A DNA stretch of 64,000 nt from Halorussus rarus (GTDB taxonomy: Archaea > Halobacteriota > Halobacteria > Halobacteriales > Haladaptataceae): the NCBI RefSeq assembly GCF_003369835.1, contig NZ_QPMJ01000002.1, positions 744,001-808,000 of the forward strand. The letters run 5' to 3'. The number at the start of each line of letters is the position of its first letter. The first letter of the stretch is position 1. The translations under genes and the position numbers were made by a program. The notes beneath the pieces were generated by a model. That model ran no database searches and was not told where the DNA came from. It worked only from the letters and a program-made list of their open reading frames with translations. Below are positions 33,552 through 41,772 of this stretch, one piece after another.

Positions 33552-33869
33552 TCACGACGGCAGCGGGCAGAGGCTCGCGGTCAGCACCGCGGGCTCGTCG
33601 GTCTCGTTGCGCGCCCCGTGAACCTGGCCGCGCTCGTGGAGCACCACGCCCGGCGCCTCGACGGTCTCCTCGTCGCCGTCCTGTATCACGGTCACGGTAC
33701 CCTCGAGGACGTGGAAGACGTTGGTGGCGCCCGCGTGGTCGTGGGGCGACAGTTCGGCGCCCGGGCCGAGCGCGAACGCCTTCACGAGCACGTCGTCGGT
33801 CACGGCCAGTTCCTCGTCGAGCACCTCGCCCTCGTCGGGGTCGAGCTCCGGGTAGCGGTCGAGTCCCAT
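33552..33869 (-). CDS. Small cupin protein
   Basis: 105 residues. One cupin fold with GAELSPHDHAGATNVFHVLE (first motif, His ligands) and VLHERGQVHGARNETDEPAV (second motif). The N-terminus MGLDRYPELDPDEGEVLDEE leads into a longer first strand. A TTTAAGG box at about 33893-33899 lies 25-30 bases before the ATG at 33869, consistent with leaderless transcription. Probably binds a metal and small ligand; substrate not predictable. Convergent with the PQQ-repeat lipoprotein gene. Confidence 0.85.
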   Translation of the reverse strand: MGLDRYPELDPDEGEVLDEELAVTDDVLVKAFALGPGAELSPHDHAGATNVFHVLEGTVTVIQDGDEETVEAPGVVLHERGQVHGARNETDEPAVLTASLCPLPS

Positions 33870-34440
33870 GGGACGGTAGACGCGGCGGTCGGCCTTAAAA
33901 TCGGGTCCGGTCGAGACGAGTGCGGCCGAGGTCGGGTCGTCCCCGGCCGGCGGCCGCCCCGAGAAAAGCGGGGCGGCCGGTTCGCAAGGGATAGCGGAGC
34001 GGCGGTCGATGGGTGCGGACTGTGCCTCTGGCGGTAGGAACGACGAGCGGACGCCGAGGCGGTCGGCTGTCGCGCTGACGGAAACCGGGCCGGTGGGCGG
34101 GTCCGGCCCGGCCGGGTGTGTGCGTCGTCGCTCGTCGCGCCGGGATGTGCGGTTGCGGTCGGACACGCGCTATCGGGAGCGGGACGACAGCGCGCCTGTC
34201 GCAACGACCGCGTCGAAACGTATGGGCGCCGCCCACTTCAACCGGGGCGACCGTCCAGATGGTTCAGACCCGTTCACCGTCGATTGAACGGTCGTGAACA
34301 GTTCAACTTCCGCGTAGGCGAGGGGACGCGCGCTCAAGCATCGAGTAAGTGCACTCGAAAAGGAGGCGTCGGGGCGGGACGGACTCGGGGACGACGGCCG
34401 GTCGTCCGGATTACGGACGGGCCGAGCGGTCGCCGAGGAG
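33870..34440. other. 571-base region without a convincing gene
   Basis: Only short frames with very Arg-rich, non-halophilic composition are present, on either strand, so I find no gene. The first 30 bases carry the cupin promoter. A cluster of five GTTCA/TGAAC half-sites lies at 34262-34305. An AT-richer stretch at 34270-34360 could initiate an unannotated RNA. Confidence 0.4.
34262..34305. promoter_or_regulatory. Symmetric array of GTTCA/TGAAC half-sites
   Basis: GTTCA at 34262-34266 and 34272-34276 face TGAAC at 34285-34289 and 34295-34299, with spacings N5, N8, N5. The array is therefore symmetric about its centre. A fifth GTTCA follows at 34301-34305. The inner pair extends to CCGTTCA/TGAACGG (34270-34276 and 34285-34291). 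Ten-base periodicity fits two regulator dimers on one DNA face, or a hairpin if transcribed. Confidence 0.45.
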
Positions 34441-34659
34441 CTACGTCCGGTGCTCGCCGACGAACCCCGAGGAGAACGCGATCCACGCGAGCACGCTCAC
34501 GAACAGGATGGGCGGCAGGATGGCGAACCCCCAGAGCGGGTCGACGCCCCACCCGAGCAGCAGCACCACGTCGAGCAGTCCCAGCGTCAGGAACGGCAGC
34601 ACGGCGAGCGCCGCCTTCCTGCGGTTCCGCGACCCCGAGTCCGGGAAGCGATTCTCCAT
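34441..34659 (-). CDS. Small two-helix membrane protein
   Basis: 72 residues starting MENRFPDSGSRNRRKAALAV, with helices near 15-37 (AALAVLPFLTLGLLDVVLLL) and 42-62 (LWGFAILPPILFVSVLAWIA). No domain known. The ATG at 34659 is chosen over the longer GTG form because the extension is Arg/Ser-rich and lacks a promoter. Sits between the gap region and a metallo-hydrolase gene. Confidence 0.65.
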   Translation of the reverse strand: MENRFPDSGSRNRRKAALAVLPFLTLGLLDVVLLLGWGVDPLWGFAILPPILFVSVLAWIAFSSGFVGEHRT

Positions 34660-34817
34660 ACTCGAACCACGGGCCCGGACGGACAAAAAGTGTCCGTTCG
34701 GCCGCGGCGACCCTGGCGTCGGTCGGCCTGGATTGCCGGGGGAGCGGGGACACCGCGGAGCCGCGGTCCCGACCGCCGGGGAACAGGGATTTGGTGACCG
34801 GCGACGTACTCCGGACC

Positions 34818-35513
34818 ATGGCGACGACGACCAAGCTCGAAGCCGACCTCGGCGCCGGCGCGGGCGTCTGGTGGCTCGACCTCGGCGGCGTCAACGCGTA
34901 CCTCGCCGACGACCGCGGCGACCTGGTGCTGGTCGACGCCGGCACGCCCCGGGACGCCGGCAACATCCGGGACGCCGTCCGGGAGACGGGCCACCGGGTC
35001 CCCGACGTCGACCGAGTGGTGGTCACCCACTACGACCTCGACCACGTCGGCGCGCTGTCGAAGCTCGACCTCGACGCGCCGGTGTACGTCGGCCGGGCCG
35101 ACGCCGAGGTGCTGGTCGGCCGGCGCAAGCCCGACTGGCGCAACCACAAGGGGCTGCTCCAGCGCGCGAGCGACCTGCTCGTCTCGGCGCCCGACCTGCC
35201 CATCCGCCCGGTCGAGGACGGCGACCGGATCGGGAGCTTCACCGCCTATCACACGCCGGGCCACTCGCCCGGCCACACCGTCTACGTCGCCGAGGAACCC
35301 AGCGTGGCGTTCCTGGGCGACCTGGTGCGCGAGTCCGACGGCCGGCTGGAGGCCTCGCCGTGGGCGATGAGCTACGACACCGACGAGGTCGACCGGAGCC
35401 TCCGGCGGCTCGTCCGGGAGGCGCCCGACTTCGAGGTGGCCGCGATGGGCCACGGCACGCCCATCCTGCGGAACGGGAGCGACCGGCTCCGGGAGGCGGC
35501 CAACCGGCCCTGA
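34818..35513 (+). CDS. Metallo-beta-lactamase fold hydrolase
   Basis: 231 residues. Signature VVVTHYDLDHVGALSKLDLD (metal-binding motif) and TPGHSPGHTVYVAEEP with later GDLVRES and MGHGTP. The usual HxHxDH is here H-Y-D-L-D-H, so the second His is Asp, a variant seen in part of the glyoxalase-II/lactonase-like group. Likely a metal-dependent hydrolase on thioesters, lactones or phosphodiesters. Starts with MATTTKLEADLGAGAGVWWL, the expected first strand. Monocistronic. Confidence 0.88.
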   Translation: MATTTKLEADLGAGAGVWWLDLGGVNAYLADDRGDLVLVDAGTPRDAGNIRDAVRETGHRVPDVDRVVVTHYDLDHVGALSKLDLDAPVYVGRADAEVLVGRRKPDWRNHKGLLQRASDLLVSAPDLPIRPVEDGDRIGSFTAYHTPGHSPGHTVYVAEEPSVAFLGDLVRESDGRLEASPWAMSYDTDEVDRSLRRLVREAPDFEVAAMGHGTPILRNGSDRLREAANRP

Positions 35514-35544
35514 GAACCGGTAAAAGCAGCGCGGCGGGCGGGCT

Positions 35545-35865
35545 TCAGGCCGCCAGTTCCTCGGCCACCGCGTCGGCCGACAGCAGCGCGGGGTCGAGGA
35601 TGAGGTCGGCCTGGCCGCGGGCGAAGTCCGGCAGGTCGGCGTCGGTGTAGACGACCACCCGGACGTCGTCGTTGAGGTCCCTCGCGACCGGGATGGCGGT
35701 CGCGCCGCCGGTCTCGGTCAGCACCAGCGCGTCCGCGTCGGTGATGCCGGCCTCCTCCAGGGCGGGTCGGGTGGCGACCTCGGGTATCCGCGTCAGTTCG
35801 ACCCCCTCGGCGTCGAGGGCGTCGCCCAGTCCGTCGTCGTCGGGACCAATCAGGATGGCCTTCAT
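35545..35865 (-). CDS. DUF7126-like small Rossmann-type protein
   Basis: 106 residues: MKAILIGPDDDGLGDALDAE, then LEEAGITDADALVLTETGGA, then DVRVVVYTDADLPDFARGQA. The small alpha/beta fold resembles a TrkA-N/receiver-like domain without catalytic residues. Directly follows guaAb (1-base gap) and closes the pyrG-guaAb cluster, a placement shared among haloarchaea as I recall. Possibly a regulator of nucleotide synthesis (inference). Confidence 0.78.
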   Translation of the reverse strand: MKAILIGPDDDGLGDALDAEGVELTRIPEVATRPALEEAGITDADALVLTETGGATAIPVARDLNDDVRVVVYTDADLPDFARGQADLILDPALLSADAVAEELAA

Positions 35866-35866
35866 C

Positions 35867-36784
35867 TCACTCGTACTCGATGGTCGCGGGCGGCTTGTGG
35901 GTCACGTCGTACACCACCCGCGAGACGTTGTCGTTCTGTCCGGTGATGCGGCTCTGGATGCGCTGGAGGGTCTCCCAGTCGATCTCCTGGGCGCGGGCGG
36001 TCATCCCGTCGCGGCTCTCCACGGAGCGGACCGAGACCACGTGGCCGTGGACCCGGTTGTCGCCCTTCACGCCGGTCGCCTTGCCGAGGACCGCGGCGAA
36101 CGCCTGCCACGGGTCGTACTCCTCGAGCTCGTCCTCGACGACGTGGGTCGCCTCGCGGGCGACCTCCAGCTTCTCGGCGGTGACCTCCCCGAGGATGCGG
36201 ACCGCGAGGCCCGGACCGGGGAACGGCATGCGCTCGGCGATGATCTCCTCCAGGTCGAGCGCCCGGGCGACCTCCCGGACCTCGTCCTTGTAGAGGTCCC
36301 GCATCGGCTCGACGATGCCCTCGAAGTCGACGACCTCGGGCAGCCCGCCGACGTTGTGGTGGGACTTGATGGTGCCCTCGCTCTCGATGCGGTCGGGGTA
36401 GATGGTGCCCTGGACCAGATAGTCGGCGCCGGTCTCCTCGGCGACGGTCTCGAACTCCCGGATGAACTGCTCGCCGATGACGTGGCGCTTCTCCTCGGGG
36501 TCGGTGACGCCCGAGAGCGCGTCGAGGAACCGGTCCTGGGCGTCCACGACGCGGAGGCTGTCCATGTAGGAGAACGTCTCGCGGATCTCGTCGGTCTCGC
36601 CCTTTCGCATCAGGCCGGTGTCGACGTAGACCGGAGTGAGCTGGTCGCCGACCGCCTCGTAGGCCAGCGCGGCGGCGGTCGAGGAGTCGACCCCGCCCGA
36701 CAGCGCGATGACCGCGTTTGCGTCGCCGACCGACTCGTGGATCTCGGCGACCTTCTCGTCGACGAACTCGTCGGTGTCGACCAT
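35867..36784 (-). CDS. guaAb: GMP synthase, ATP-pyrophosphatase subunit B
   Basis: 305 residues. PP-loop [20 protein letters not shown] (SGGVDSS), then [11 protein letters not shown], then [20 protein letters not shown] and the C-terminal dimerisation domain ending [15 protein letters not shown]. This is the amidating subunit that converts XMP to GMP; archaea encode the glutaminase subunit separately, and it is not in this window. The start overlaps the pyrG stop (TGATG), so both nucleotide-synthesis enzymes are made from one mRNA. Confidence 0.96.
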   Translation of the reverse strand: MVDTDEFVDEKVAEIHESVGDANAVIALSGGVDSSTAAALAYEAVGDQLTPVYVDTGLMRKGETDEIRETFSYMDSLRVVDAQDRFLDALSGVTDPEEKRHVIGEQFIREFETVAEETGADYLVQGTIYPDRIESEGTIKSHHNVGGLPEVVDFEGIVEPMRDLYKDEVREVARALDLEEIIAERMPFPGPGLAVRILGEVTAEKLEVAREATHVVEDELEEYDPWQAFAAVLGKATGVKGDNRVHGHVVSVRSVESRDGMTARAQEIDWETLQRIQSRITGQNDNVSRVVYDVTHKPPATIEYE

Positions 36785-38484
36785 CAGGCCTCGACCTCCT
36801 CGGGAGCTTCCGCCTCGCCGTCTGCATCCGTTTCGTCGCCGGACTGCTCGCCGGTCCGCTGCTCCGTCCGGTCGAGCACCGCCTCCAGCAGCCCCACGAA
36901 CGGGGGGCTCGCCCGGGTCGGCCGGGACCGGAACTCGGGGTGGAACTGGGTGCCGAAGAAGTACGGGTGGTCGGCCAGTTCGAGGATCTCCATCCGGTTG
37001 CCCGACCGTCCGGAGAACACCAGCCCGGAGTCCTCGAACGCGTCGAAGAACTCGGGGTTGACCTCGTAGCGGTGGCGGTGGCGCTCGGTGCACGACGTTC
37101 CGCCGTACACCTCGGCCGCGAGGGTGTCGGGCTCGATGTCGGTCTCGTGGGCGCCCAGCCGCATCGTGCCGCCCAGGTCCTCGAGGTCGTACTGCTCGGG
37201 CAGCAGGTCGATGACCGGGTAGGGCGTCTCCTCGTCGAGTTCGGCGGAGTGGGCGCCCTCCAGGCCGAGCACGTTCCGGGCGTACTCCACGACCGCGAGC
37301 TGGAAGCCCAGGCAGAGCCCGAGGTACGGGACGCCGTTCTCGCGGGCGTACCGGATGGCCTCGATCTTCCCCCGGGTCCCCCGGGAGCCGAACCCGCCCG
37401 GGACGACGATGCCGTCGGCCTCGTAGAGCCGCTCCTCGTGGTCCTCGGCCATCTTCTCGGAGTCGACCCACAGCACGTTCACGTCGACGTTCTTCTCGAG
37501 GCCGGCGTGCTTGAGCGCCTCGTTGACCGACATGTAGGCGTCCTCGAGGTCGTACTTGCCGACCAGCGCGATGTCGACCTCGCCATGGGTCTCCTGGGTC
37601 ACGAGCTCGCGCCACCTGTTGTCGCGCTCGCCGGCCGGGATCGCCTCGTCGGTCAGGTCGAACTGCTCCATCACGTACTCGTCGAGACCCTCCTCCTCGA
37701 CCATCAGCGGGACGTGGTAGATGTCCTCGACGTCGGGGTTCGAGAAGACCGCGTCGGTGGGCACGTCGCAGAACAGGGCTATCTTCTCCTTGGTCGAGGG
37801 GTCGAGTTCGTCCTCGCAACGCCCCACGAGGATGTCGGGCTGGAGGCCGATAGAGCGCAGTTCCTTCACCGAGTGCTGGGTCGGCTTGGTCTTCTGCTCG
37901 CCGTTCTTCGAGTAGGGGACCAGCGTCACGTGGGTCAGCAGGAAGTCCTCCTCGTCTTCCTCGTGGGCGAACTGCCGGAGCGCCTCGAGGAAGGGCATCC
38001 CCTCGATGTCGCCCACCGTGCCGCCGACCTCCACGATGCAGACGTCGTGGCCCTCGGCGGCCTCCCGGATGCGGCGCTTGATGTCGTCCGTGACGTGGGG
38101 GATGATCTGGACGGTCTTGCCGAGGTAGTCGCCGGCCCGCTCCTTCTCGATGACGTGCTGGTAGGTCTTGCCCGTGGTGACGTTGTGGTCGAACGTCATG
38201 TCCTCGTCGAGGAACCGCTCGTAGTTCCCCAGGTCGAGGTCGACCTCGCCGCCGTCCTTGAGGACGTACACCTCGCCGTGCTGGAAGGGGTTCATCGTCC
38301 CCGCGTCGACGTTGAGGTACGGGTCGATTTTGACTGCCGTCACGTCGAACCCGGCGTTGGCGAGCAGACGGCCGGTGCTGGCGGCCGTGATGCCCTTGCC
38401 GAGTCCCGACATGACGCCCCCGGTGACGAAGATGAACTTGTTCCCGAGGGAGGGGTCGTATTCGGTTTCCGGTTCTGTCGGCAT
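36784..38484 (-). CDS. pyrG: CTP synthase
   Basis: 566 residues. The N-terminal amidoligase domain has [20 protein letters not shown] and [20 protein letters not shown]. The C-terminal glutamine amidotransferase has [20 protein letters not shown] (catalytic Cys) and a His-Glu pair (FHPEF). It converts UTP plus ATP and glutamine to CTP. A C-terminal acidic extension (about 25 residues, [15 protein letters not shown]) is a halophile feature. First gene of the pyrG-guaAb-DUF7126 operon. Confidence 0.97.
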   Translation of the reverse strand: MPTEPETEYDPSLGNKFIFVTGGVMSGLGKGITAASTGRLLANAGFDVTAVKIDPYLNVDAGTMNPFQHGEVYVLKDGGEVDLDLGNYERFLDEDMTFDHNVTTGKTYQHVIEKERAGDYLGKTVQIIPHVTDDIKRRIREAAEGHDVCIVEVGGTVGDIEGMPFLEALRQFAHEEDEEDFLLTHVTLVPYSKNGEQKTKPTQHSVKELRSIGLQPDILVGRCEDELDPSTKEKIALFCDVPTDAVFSNPDVEDIYHVPLMVEEEGLDEYVMEQFDLTDEAIPAGERDNRWRELVTQETHGEVDIALVGKYDLEDAYMSVNEALKHAGLEKNVDVNVLWVDSEKMAEDHEERLYEADGIVVPGGFGSRGTRGKIEAIRYARENGVPYLGLCLGFQLAVVEYARNVLGLEGAHSAELDEETPYPVIDLLPEQYDLEDLGGTMRLGAHETDIEPDTLAAEVYGGTSCTERHRHRYEVNPEFFDAFEDSGLVFSGRSGNRMEILELADHPYFFGTQFHPEFRSRPTRASPPFVGLLEAVLDRTEQRTGEQSGDETDADGEAEAPEEVEA

Positions 38485-38655
38485 ACTGGGTTTCGGCGGG
38501 CGCTGTTCAAAACGATTTCGGAGCGCGAGTTGCGGACGCGAGCCGGTTCGAACCGCCGGCAGTCGGGGGGACGATACTCGGAGCCGGACGCCCGCCCGCG
38601 GCGGGAAGTCGCCCCTTTCCCAATCTTCTTTAGCCGACGGTCGAACCGTCGGACG

Positions 38656-39777
38656 ATGCCATTCGAGCCAACGCGGCGCGACCTCCTCGGCGCGCTCGCC
38701 GCCGCGACCGCAGGCGGTCTCGCCGGCTGCTCGTCAGACTCGCCGCCCGATCGGGGGACCGCAGGTACCGGACGCCCGTCGGCCGGGACCGGTACCGCGG
38801 CGGCGCCCGTCCGGGACGCGTCGGCCACGACCGCCGCCGACCGGGGGAGCGTCTACACCCGGGTGTACCGCCGGACCTCCGACGGGGTCACGCTGCTCCG
38901 GACCCCGTCGGGCTCGCAGGGGTCGGGGTTCCTCTACGACGACTCGCACATCGTCACCAACTACCACGTGGTGGGCGACGCCGACCGGCTGAGCGTCCAG
39001 TTCGACGAGGAGACCTCCCGGGTCGGCCGGGTCGTCGGCCGCGACCCGCGGAGCGACCTCGCGGTCGTCGAGGCCTCGGCGCCGGACGGCGCCGAACCGC
39101 TCTCGCTCGTGGAGTCCGAGCCCGAGATCGGCACCCGGGTCGCGGTCGTCGGGAGCCCGTACGGGCTCCGGGGATCGCTCACCTCGGGCATCGTCAGCGG
39201 CGTCGACCGCCAGGTGCCGAGTCCGGTCGGCGACTACCGGATTCCGAACGCCGTCCAGACCGACGCGCCCGTCAACCCCGGCAACTCCGGCGGCCCGCTG
39301 GTGAACCTCTCGGGCGACGTGCTGGGCGTGGTCAACTCCGGGGGCGGCGACAACATCGCGTTCGCCATCTCGGCGCCGTTGATCCGACGGGTGGTGCCGG
39401 CGCTGATCGCCGACGGCGAGTACGACCACCCGTACCTCGGCGCCGAGACCGCGACCGTCACGGAGCTCATCGCGCGCGCGAACGAGTTCCCGAGCGCGAA
39501 GGGCGTGCTCGTCGTCTCGGTGCCGGACGGCGTTCCGGCCGACGGGCAGCTCCGGCCCTGCACCAGCGCCGAGCGCGTCGAGGGGTTCCGCGTCCCGGTC
39601 GGCGGCGACGCCGTCCTCGCGGTCGAGGGCGAGTCGATCAACGCGCCGACGGACCTCCACGCGTACCTCGCGCTCGAAGCCAGTCCCGGCGACGAACTCT
39701 CGATGCGGGTGCGCCGCGACGGCGAGGTGCGGACGCTTGCGGTCGAGGTCGGCGAGCGACCCGAGCTGGTCGCCTGA
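38656..39777 (+). CDS. HtrA/DegP-like serine protease lipoprotein
   Basis: 373 residues. Tat-type lipoprotein signal [20 protein letters not shown] with lipobox Cys near 25. The trypsin-like domain has catalytic His in [15 protein letters not shown], Asp in [12 protein letters not shown] and Ser in [20 protein letters not shown]. The C-terminal part ([29 protein letters not shown]) is a PDZ domain. An extracellular quality-control protease, anchored by lipid. Divergent from pyrG across an intergenic gap of 171 bases. Confidence 0.93.
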   Translation: MPFEPTRRDLLGALAAATAGGLAGCSSDSPPDRGTAGTGRPSAGTGTAAAPVRDASATTAADRGSVYTRVYRRTSDGVTLLRTPSGSQGSGFLYDDSHIVTNYHVVGDADRLSVQFDEETSRVGRVVGRDPRSDLAVVEASAPDGAEPLSLVESEPEIGTRVAVVGSPYGLRGSLTSGIVSGVDRQVPSPVGDYRIPNAVQTDAPVNPGNSGGPLVNLSGDVLGVVNSGGGDNIAFAISAPLIRRVVPALIADGEYDHPYLGAETATVTELIARANEFPSAKGVLVVSVPDGVPADGQLRPCTSAERVEGFRVPVGGDAVLAVEGESINAPTDLHAYLALEASPGDELSMRVRRDGEVRTLAVEVGERPELVA

Positions 39778-39827
39778 GCCGAGGTCGGAAGCTCGCCTCC
39801 CGATGACGCGGGCGCACGGCGCGGGGA

Positions 39828-40442
39828 CTACTCCGCCCCGAGCGCTCCGACCAGGAACTCGCACACGCGGTCGGCGACCTTCTCCTGTTGGCCGACGAAG
39901 AAGTGGTCCGCGCTCAGCTCCACGACCTCGTGATCGAGCTCCCTCGCCCGTTCCACGAGCGGCCGCCAGTCGGCGGTGTCGTCGCGCGTCCCGTAGACGA
40001 CCTGCACCGGTCCCGTCAGGTCTGCCAGCGCCGCGGCCGCGTCGAGGTCGCTCGCCAGTCTCGACGCCGGAGCGAGCAGCGAGACCGCGTCGGGTTGCGG
40101 TTCGACCGTCGCGGCCGCGAGCGCCGCGATCGCGCCGCCGAAGCTGAAACCGAAGACGCCGACGGTATCGTACCGGTCGCGCGCCCACCGGAGCGCGTTG
40201 CGGGCGTCCTCGCGCTCGCCGTACCCCTCGTCCCAGTCGCCGTAGTCGAACCGGAGGCAGGCGATTCCCGCGGCGACCAGCGCCTCGCTCACCGCGGTCA
40301 GCCGCTGGTCGCCGCGGTGGCCCCGGTGCTGCGGGTGGGGCGGGCACGCGACGATTACGGTCTCGGGGTCGGCGTCGTCGGGAGCGTCGAGGGTCGCGCG
40401 AACGTCCCGGCCGCCGGGAATCGGCAGGTCCTCGGAGTGCAT
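39828..40442 (-). CDS. Alpha/beta hydrolase
   Basis: 204 residues. Core features are VIVACPPHPQHRGHRGDQRL (oxyanion-loop region), CLRFDYGDWDEGYGEREDAR, the nucleophile elbow VGVFGFSFGGAIAALAAAT (G-F-S-F-G-G) and a late catalytic Asp (VVYGTRDDTADWRPL) and His (ELSADHFFVGQQEK). Serine-hydrolase triad complete. The G-H-R-G-D-Q loop resembles dienelactone-hydrolase-like and small haloarchaeal esterases. ATG 40442 chosen; the longer frame runs into the repeat at 40554. Substrate unknown. Confidence 0.85.
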   Translation of the reverse strand: MHSEDLPIPGGRDVRATLDAPDDADPETVIVACPPHPQHRGHRGDQRLTAVSEALVAAGIACLRFDYGDWDEGYGEREDARNALRWARDRYDTVGVFGFSFGGAIAALAAATVEPQPDAVSLLAPASRLASDLDAAAALADLTGPVQVVYGTRDDTADWRPLVERARELDHEVVELSADHFFVGQQEKVADRVCEFLVGALGAE

Positions 40443-40553
40443 GCGCGTCCGTAGTGCGAGCGACCGGATAAGGGTTGTACTCCGGGTTCGTGGCGGTCGT
40501 ATCTTCTGATTGGTCAACACCAACCGAAGTCGATTCCCGGACTGTGACCCCCA

Positions 40554-40726
40554 GAAAGCCCCCGCTCGCTCGCGGTCGTCGTCCGAGAGAGCGACGCTCT
40601 CTCGTGATCACGAAATCTTCGATTTTCGAACGACTCAGCAGGATATTCTCGCGCCTCGCTGCGCTCTGCGCATCGAATAGTGGCCTGCTGAGACGACAAG
40701 GTGAACGCGAGCGAGCGGCCCCTTTC
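40554..40726. repeat. Structured intergenic repeat, copy A, with nested palindromes
   Basis: Outer arms GAAAGCCCCCGCTCGCTCG.. (40554-40574) and ..CGAGCGAGCGGCCCCTTTC (40706-40726) are inverted. Inside are a perfect 21-base palindrome (10-base arms CGAGAGAGCG, 40584-40604), a CGAAATC/GATTTTCG hairpin (about 40611-40628) and CTCAGCAGG/CCTGCTGAG arms (40634-40642 and 40684-40692). Copies B (46977) and C (55056) have the same outer GAAAGCCCC...GGCCCCTTTC boundary but lack the inner part. No coding capacity. May be a MITE-like or processed relic. Confidence 0.6.
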
Positions 40727-40747
40727 ATCCACCCCAACAGCGATTAC

Positions 40748-40813
40748 GTCACCGAGCGTCTGCCAGGTGGATCGCGTCACCGAGCGTTCGCCGGAGGACT
40801 GTGTCACCGAGCG
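40748..40813 (+). repeat. Three direct repeats of GTCACCGAGCG
   Basis: GTCACCGAGCG occurs at 40748-40758, 40776-40786 and 40803-40813, 28 and 27 bases apart, directly after repeat copy A and about 110 bases ahead of pspA. Single related copies follow the other two repeat copies (GTCACCGAGTG at 47044-47054, CTCACCGAGCG at 55133-55143). Three units are too few for a CRISPR and no cas genes exist. Confidence 0.5.
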
Positions 40814-40920
40814 CGCAGAGTCGACGCCAGCCGACCGCTCGCCTGGCCCACCGTCGAACGCTCGTCAGACGACTGTTGGAGAGGTGAGGATTTTAAGGGT
40901 CAGGTCACGAATGAGGGGAT

Positions 40921-41772
40921 ATGGGAGTGCTTTCACGCATGTCGTACGTCGTCCGGTCGAAGATAAACGCCGTCCTGAATCGGGCCGAGGACCCGTCGGA
41001 GACGCTCGACTACTCCTACGAGCAGATGCGCGACGAGCTCCAGGAGGTCAAGCAGGGCATCGCCGACCTGACCACCCAGAAGAAGCGCCTCGAGATGCAG
41101 AAGCGCCGGCTCGAGGAGAACGTCGAGAAGCACAACGAGCAGGCCCGGGAGGCGGTCAACCAGGACCGCGAGGACCTCGCCCGGCGCGCGCTCGAGAAGA
41201 AGAAGCAGAAGATGAACCAGATCGAGGACCTGGAGGGACAGATCGCCAGCCTCCAGAACACCCAGGACAACCTGGTCGAGAAGAAGGACGAGCTCCAGAA
41301 CCGCATCGAGGAGTTCCGCACGAAGAAGGAGAGCATGAAGGCCCGCTACGAGGCCGCCGAGGCTCAGACACGCGTCTCGGAGGCGATGACCGGCGCCGGC
41401 GACGAGATGGAGGACGTCGGTCGGGCCATCGAGCGCGCCGAGGAGCGCACCGAGGACATGGAGGCTCGCTCGCAGGCGATGGACGAGCTCCAGGACTCGG
41501 GCGTCTTCGAGGACGCGCTCTCGGACAAGGACAGCCTCGACCGCGAGCTCGAGGAGGTCCGGACCTCCGGCGAGGTCGACGCCGAACTCGAGACGCTCAA
41601 GACCGAGATGGGCAAGGGCTCGACCGATTCGAGCGACTCGGAGGCCGAACCCGCCGACGCCGAGACCGATCTGGAGGCCGACCTGGAGACGGAGGTCGAG
41701 ACCGAGGGCGAACCCGTCGACGAGGACGTCGAGGCCGAACTCGAGGAGCTCAAGGACGACGAGGAGAGCTGA
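40921..41772 (+). CDS. pspA: PspA/IM30-family membrane-stress protein
   Basis: 283 residues, nearly all coiled coil. Starts MGVLSRMSYVVRSKINAVLN, the amphipathic helix of PspA that binds membranes, then YSYEQMRDELQEVKQGIADL and long heptad helices (about 25-185), followed by an acidic disordered tail (about 185-283). PspA/IM30 forms membrane-associated oligomers in ESCRT-III-like fashion and supports membrane integrity under stress. ATG 40921 lies about 25 bases after TTTTAAGG, a leaderless arrangement; ATG 40939 is an alternative. The last 23 bases overlap the convergent gene. Confidence 0.9.
   Translation: MGVLSRMSYVVRSKINAVLNRAEDPSETLDYSYEQMRDELQEVKQGIADLTTQKKRLEMQKRRLEENVEKHNEQAREAVNQDREDLARRALEKKKQKMNQIEDLEGQIASLQNTQDNLVEKKDELQNRIEEFRTKKESMKARYEAAEAQTRVSEAMTGAGDEMEDVGRAIERAEERTEDMEARSQAMDELQDSGVFEDALSDKDSLDRELEEVRTSGEVDAELETLKTEMGKGSTDSSDSEAEPADAETDLEADLETEVETEGEPVDEDVEAELEELKDDEES

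Noticed and set aside
34009-34287. 92-codon plus-strand frame in the gene-free region
   Set aside because: Arg/Ser-rich with no known domain or promoter; it overlaps the half-site array.
38531-38555. GGTTCGAACC-like sequence resembling a tRNA T-arm
   Set aside because: No acceptor stem or anticodon arm can be formed around it; no tRNA seen anywhere in the window.
36718-39777. 1019-codon plus-strand open frame spanning pyrG and the HtrA-like gene
   Set aside because: Its first two thirds are antisense to pyrG and rich in Val/Leu/Arg runs typical of high-GC shadow frames. Only the last part, from 38656, is the real HtrA-like gene.
40748-40813. Possible CRISPR array (three GTCACCGAGCG repeats)
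   Set aside because: Repeat length is only 11 bases, there are just three copies, single copies occur elsewhere, and there are no cas genes.
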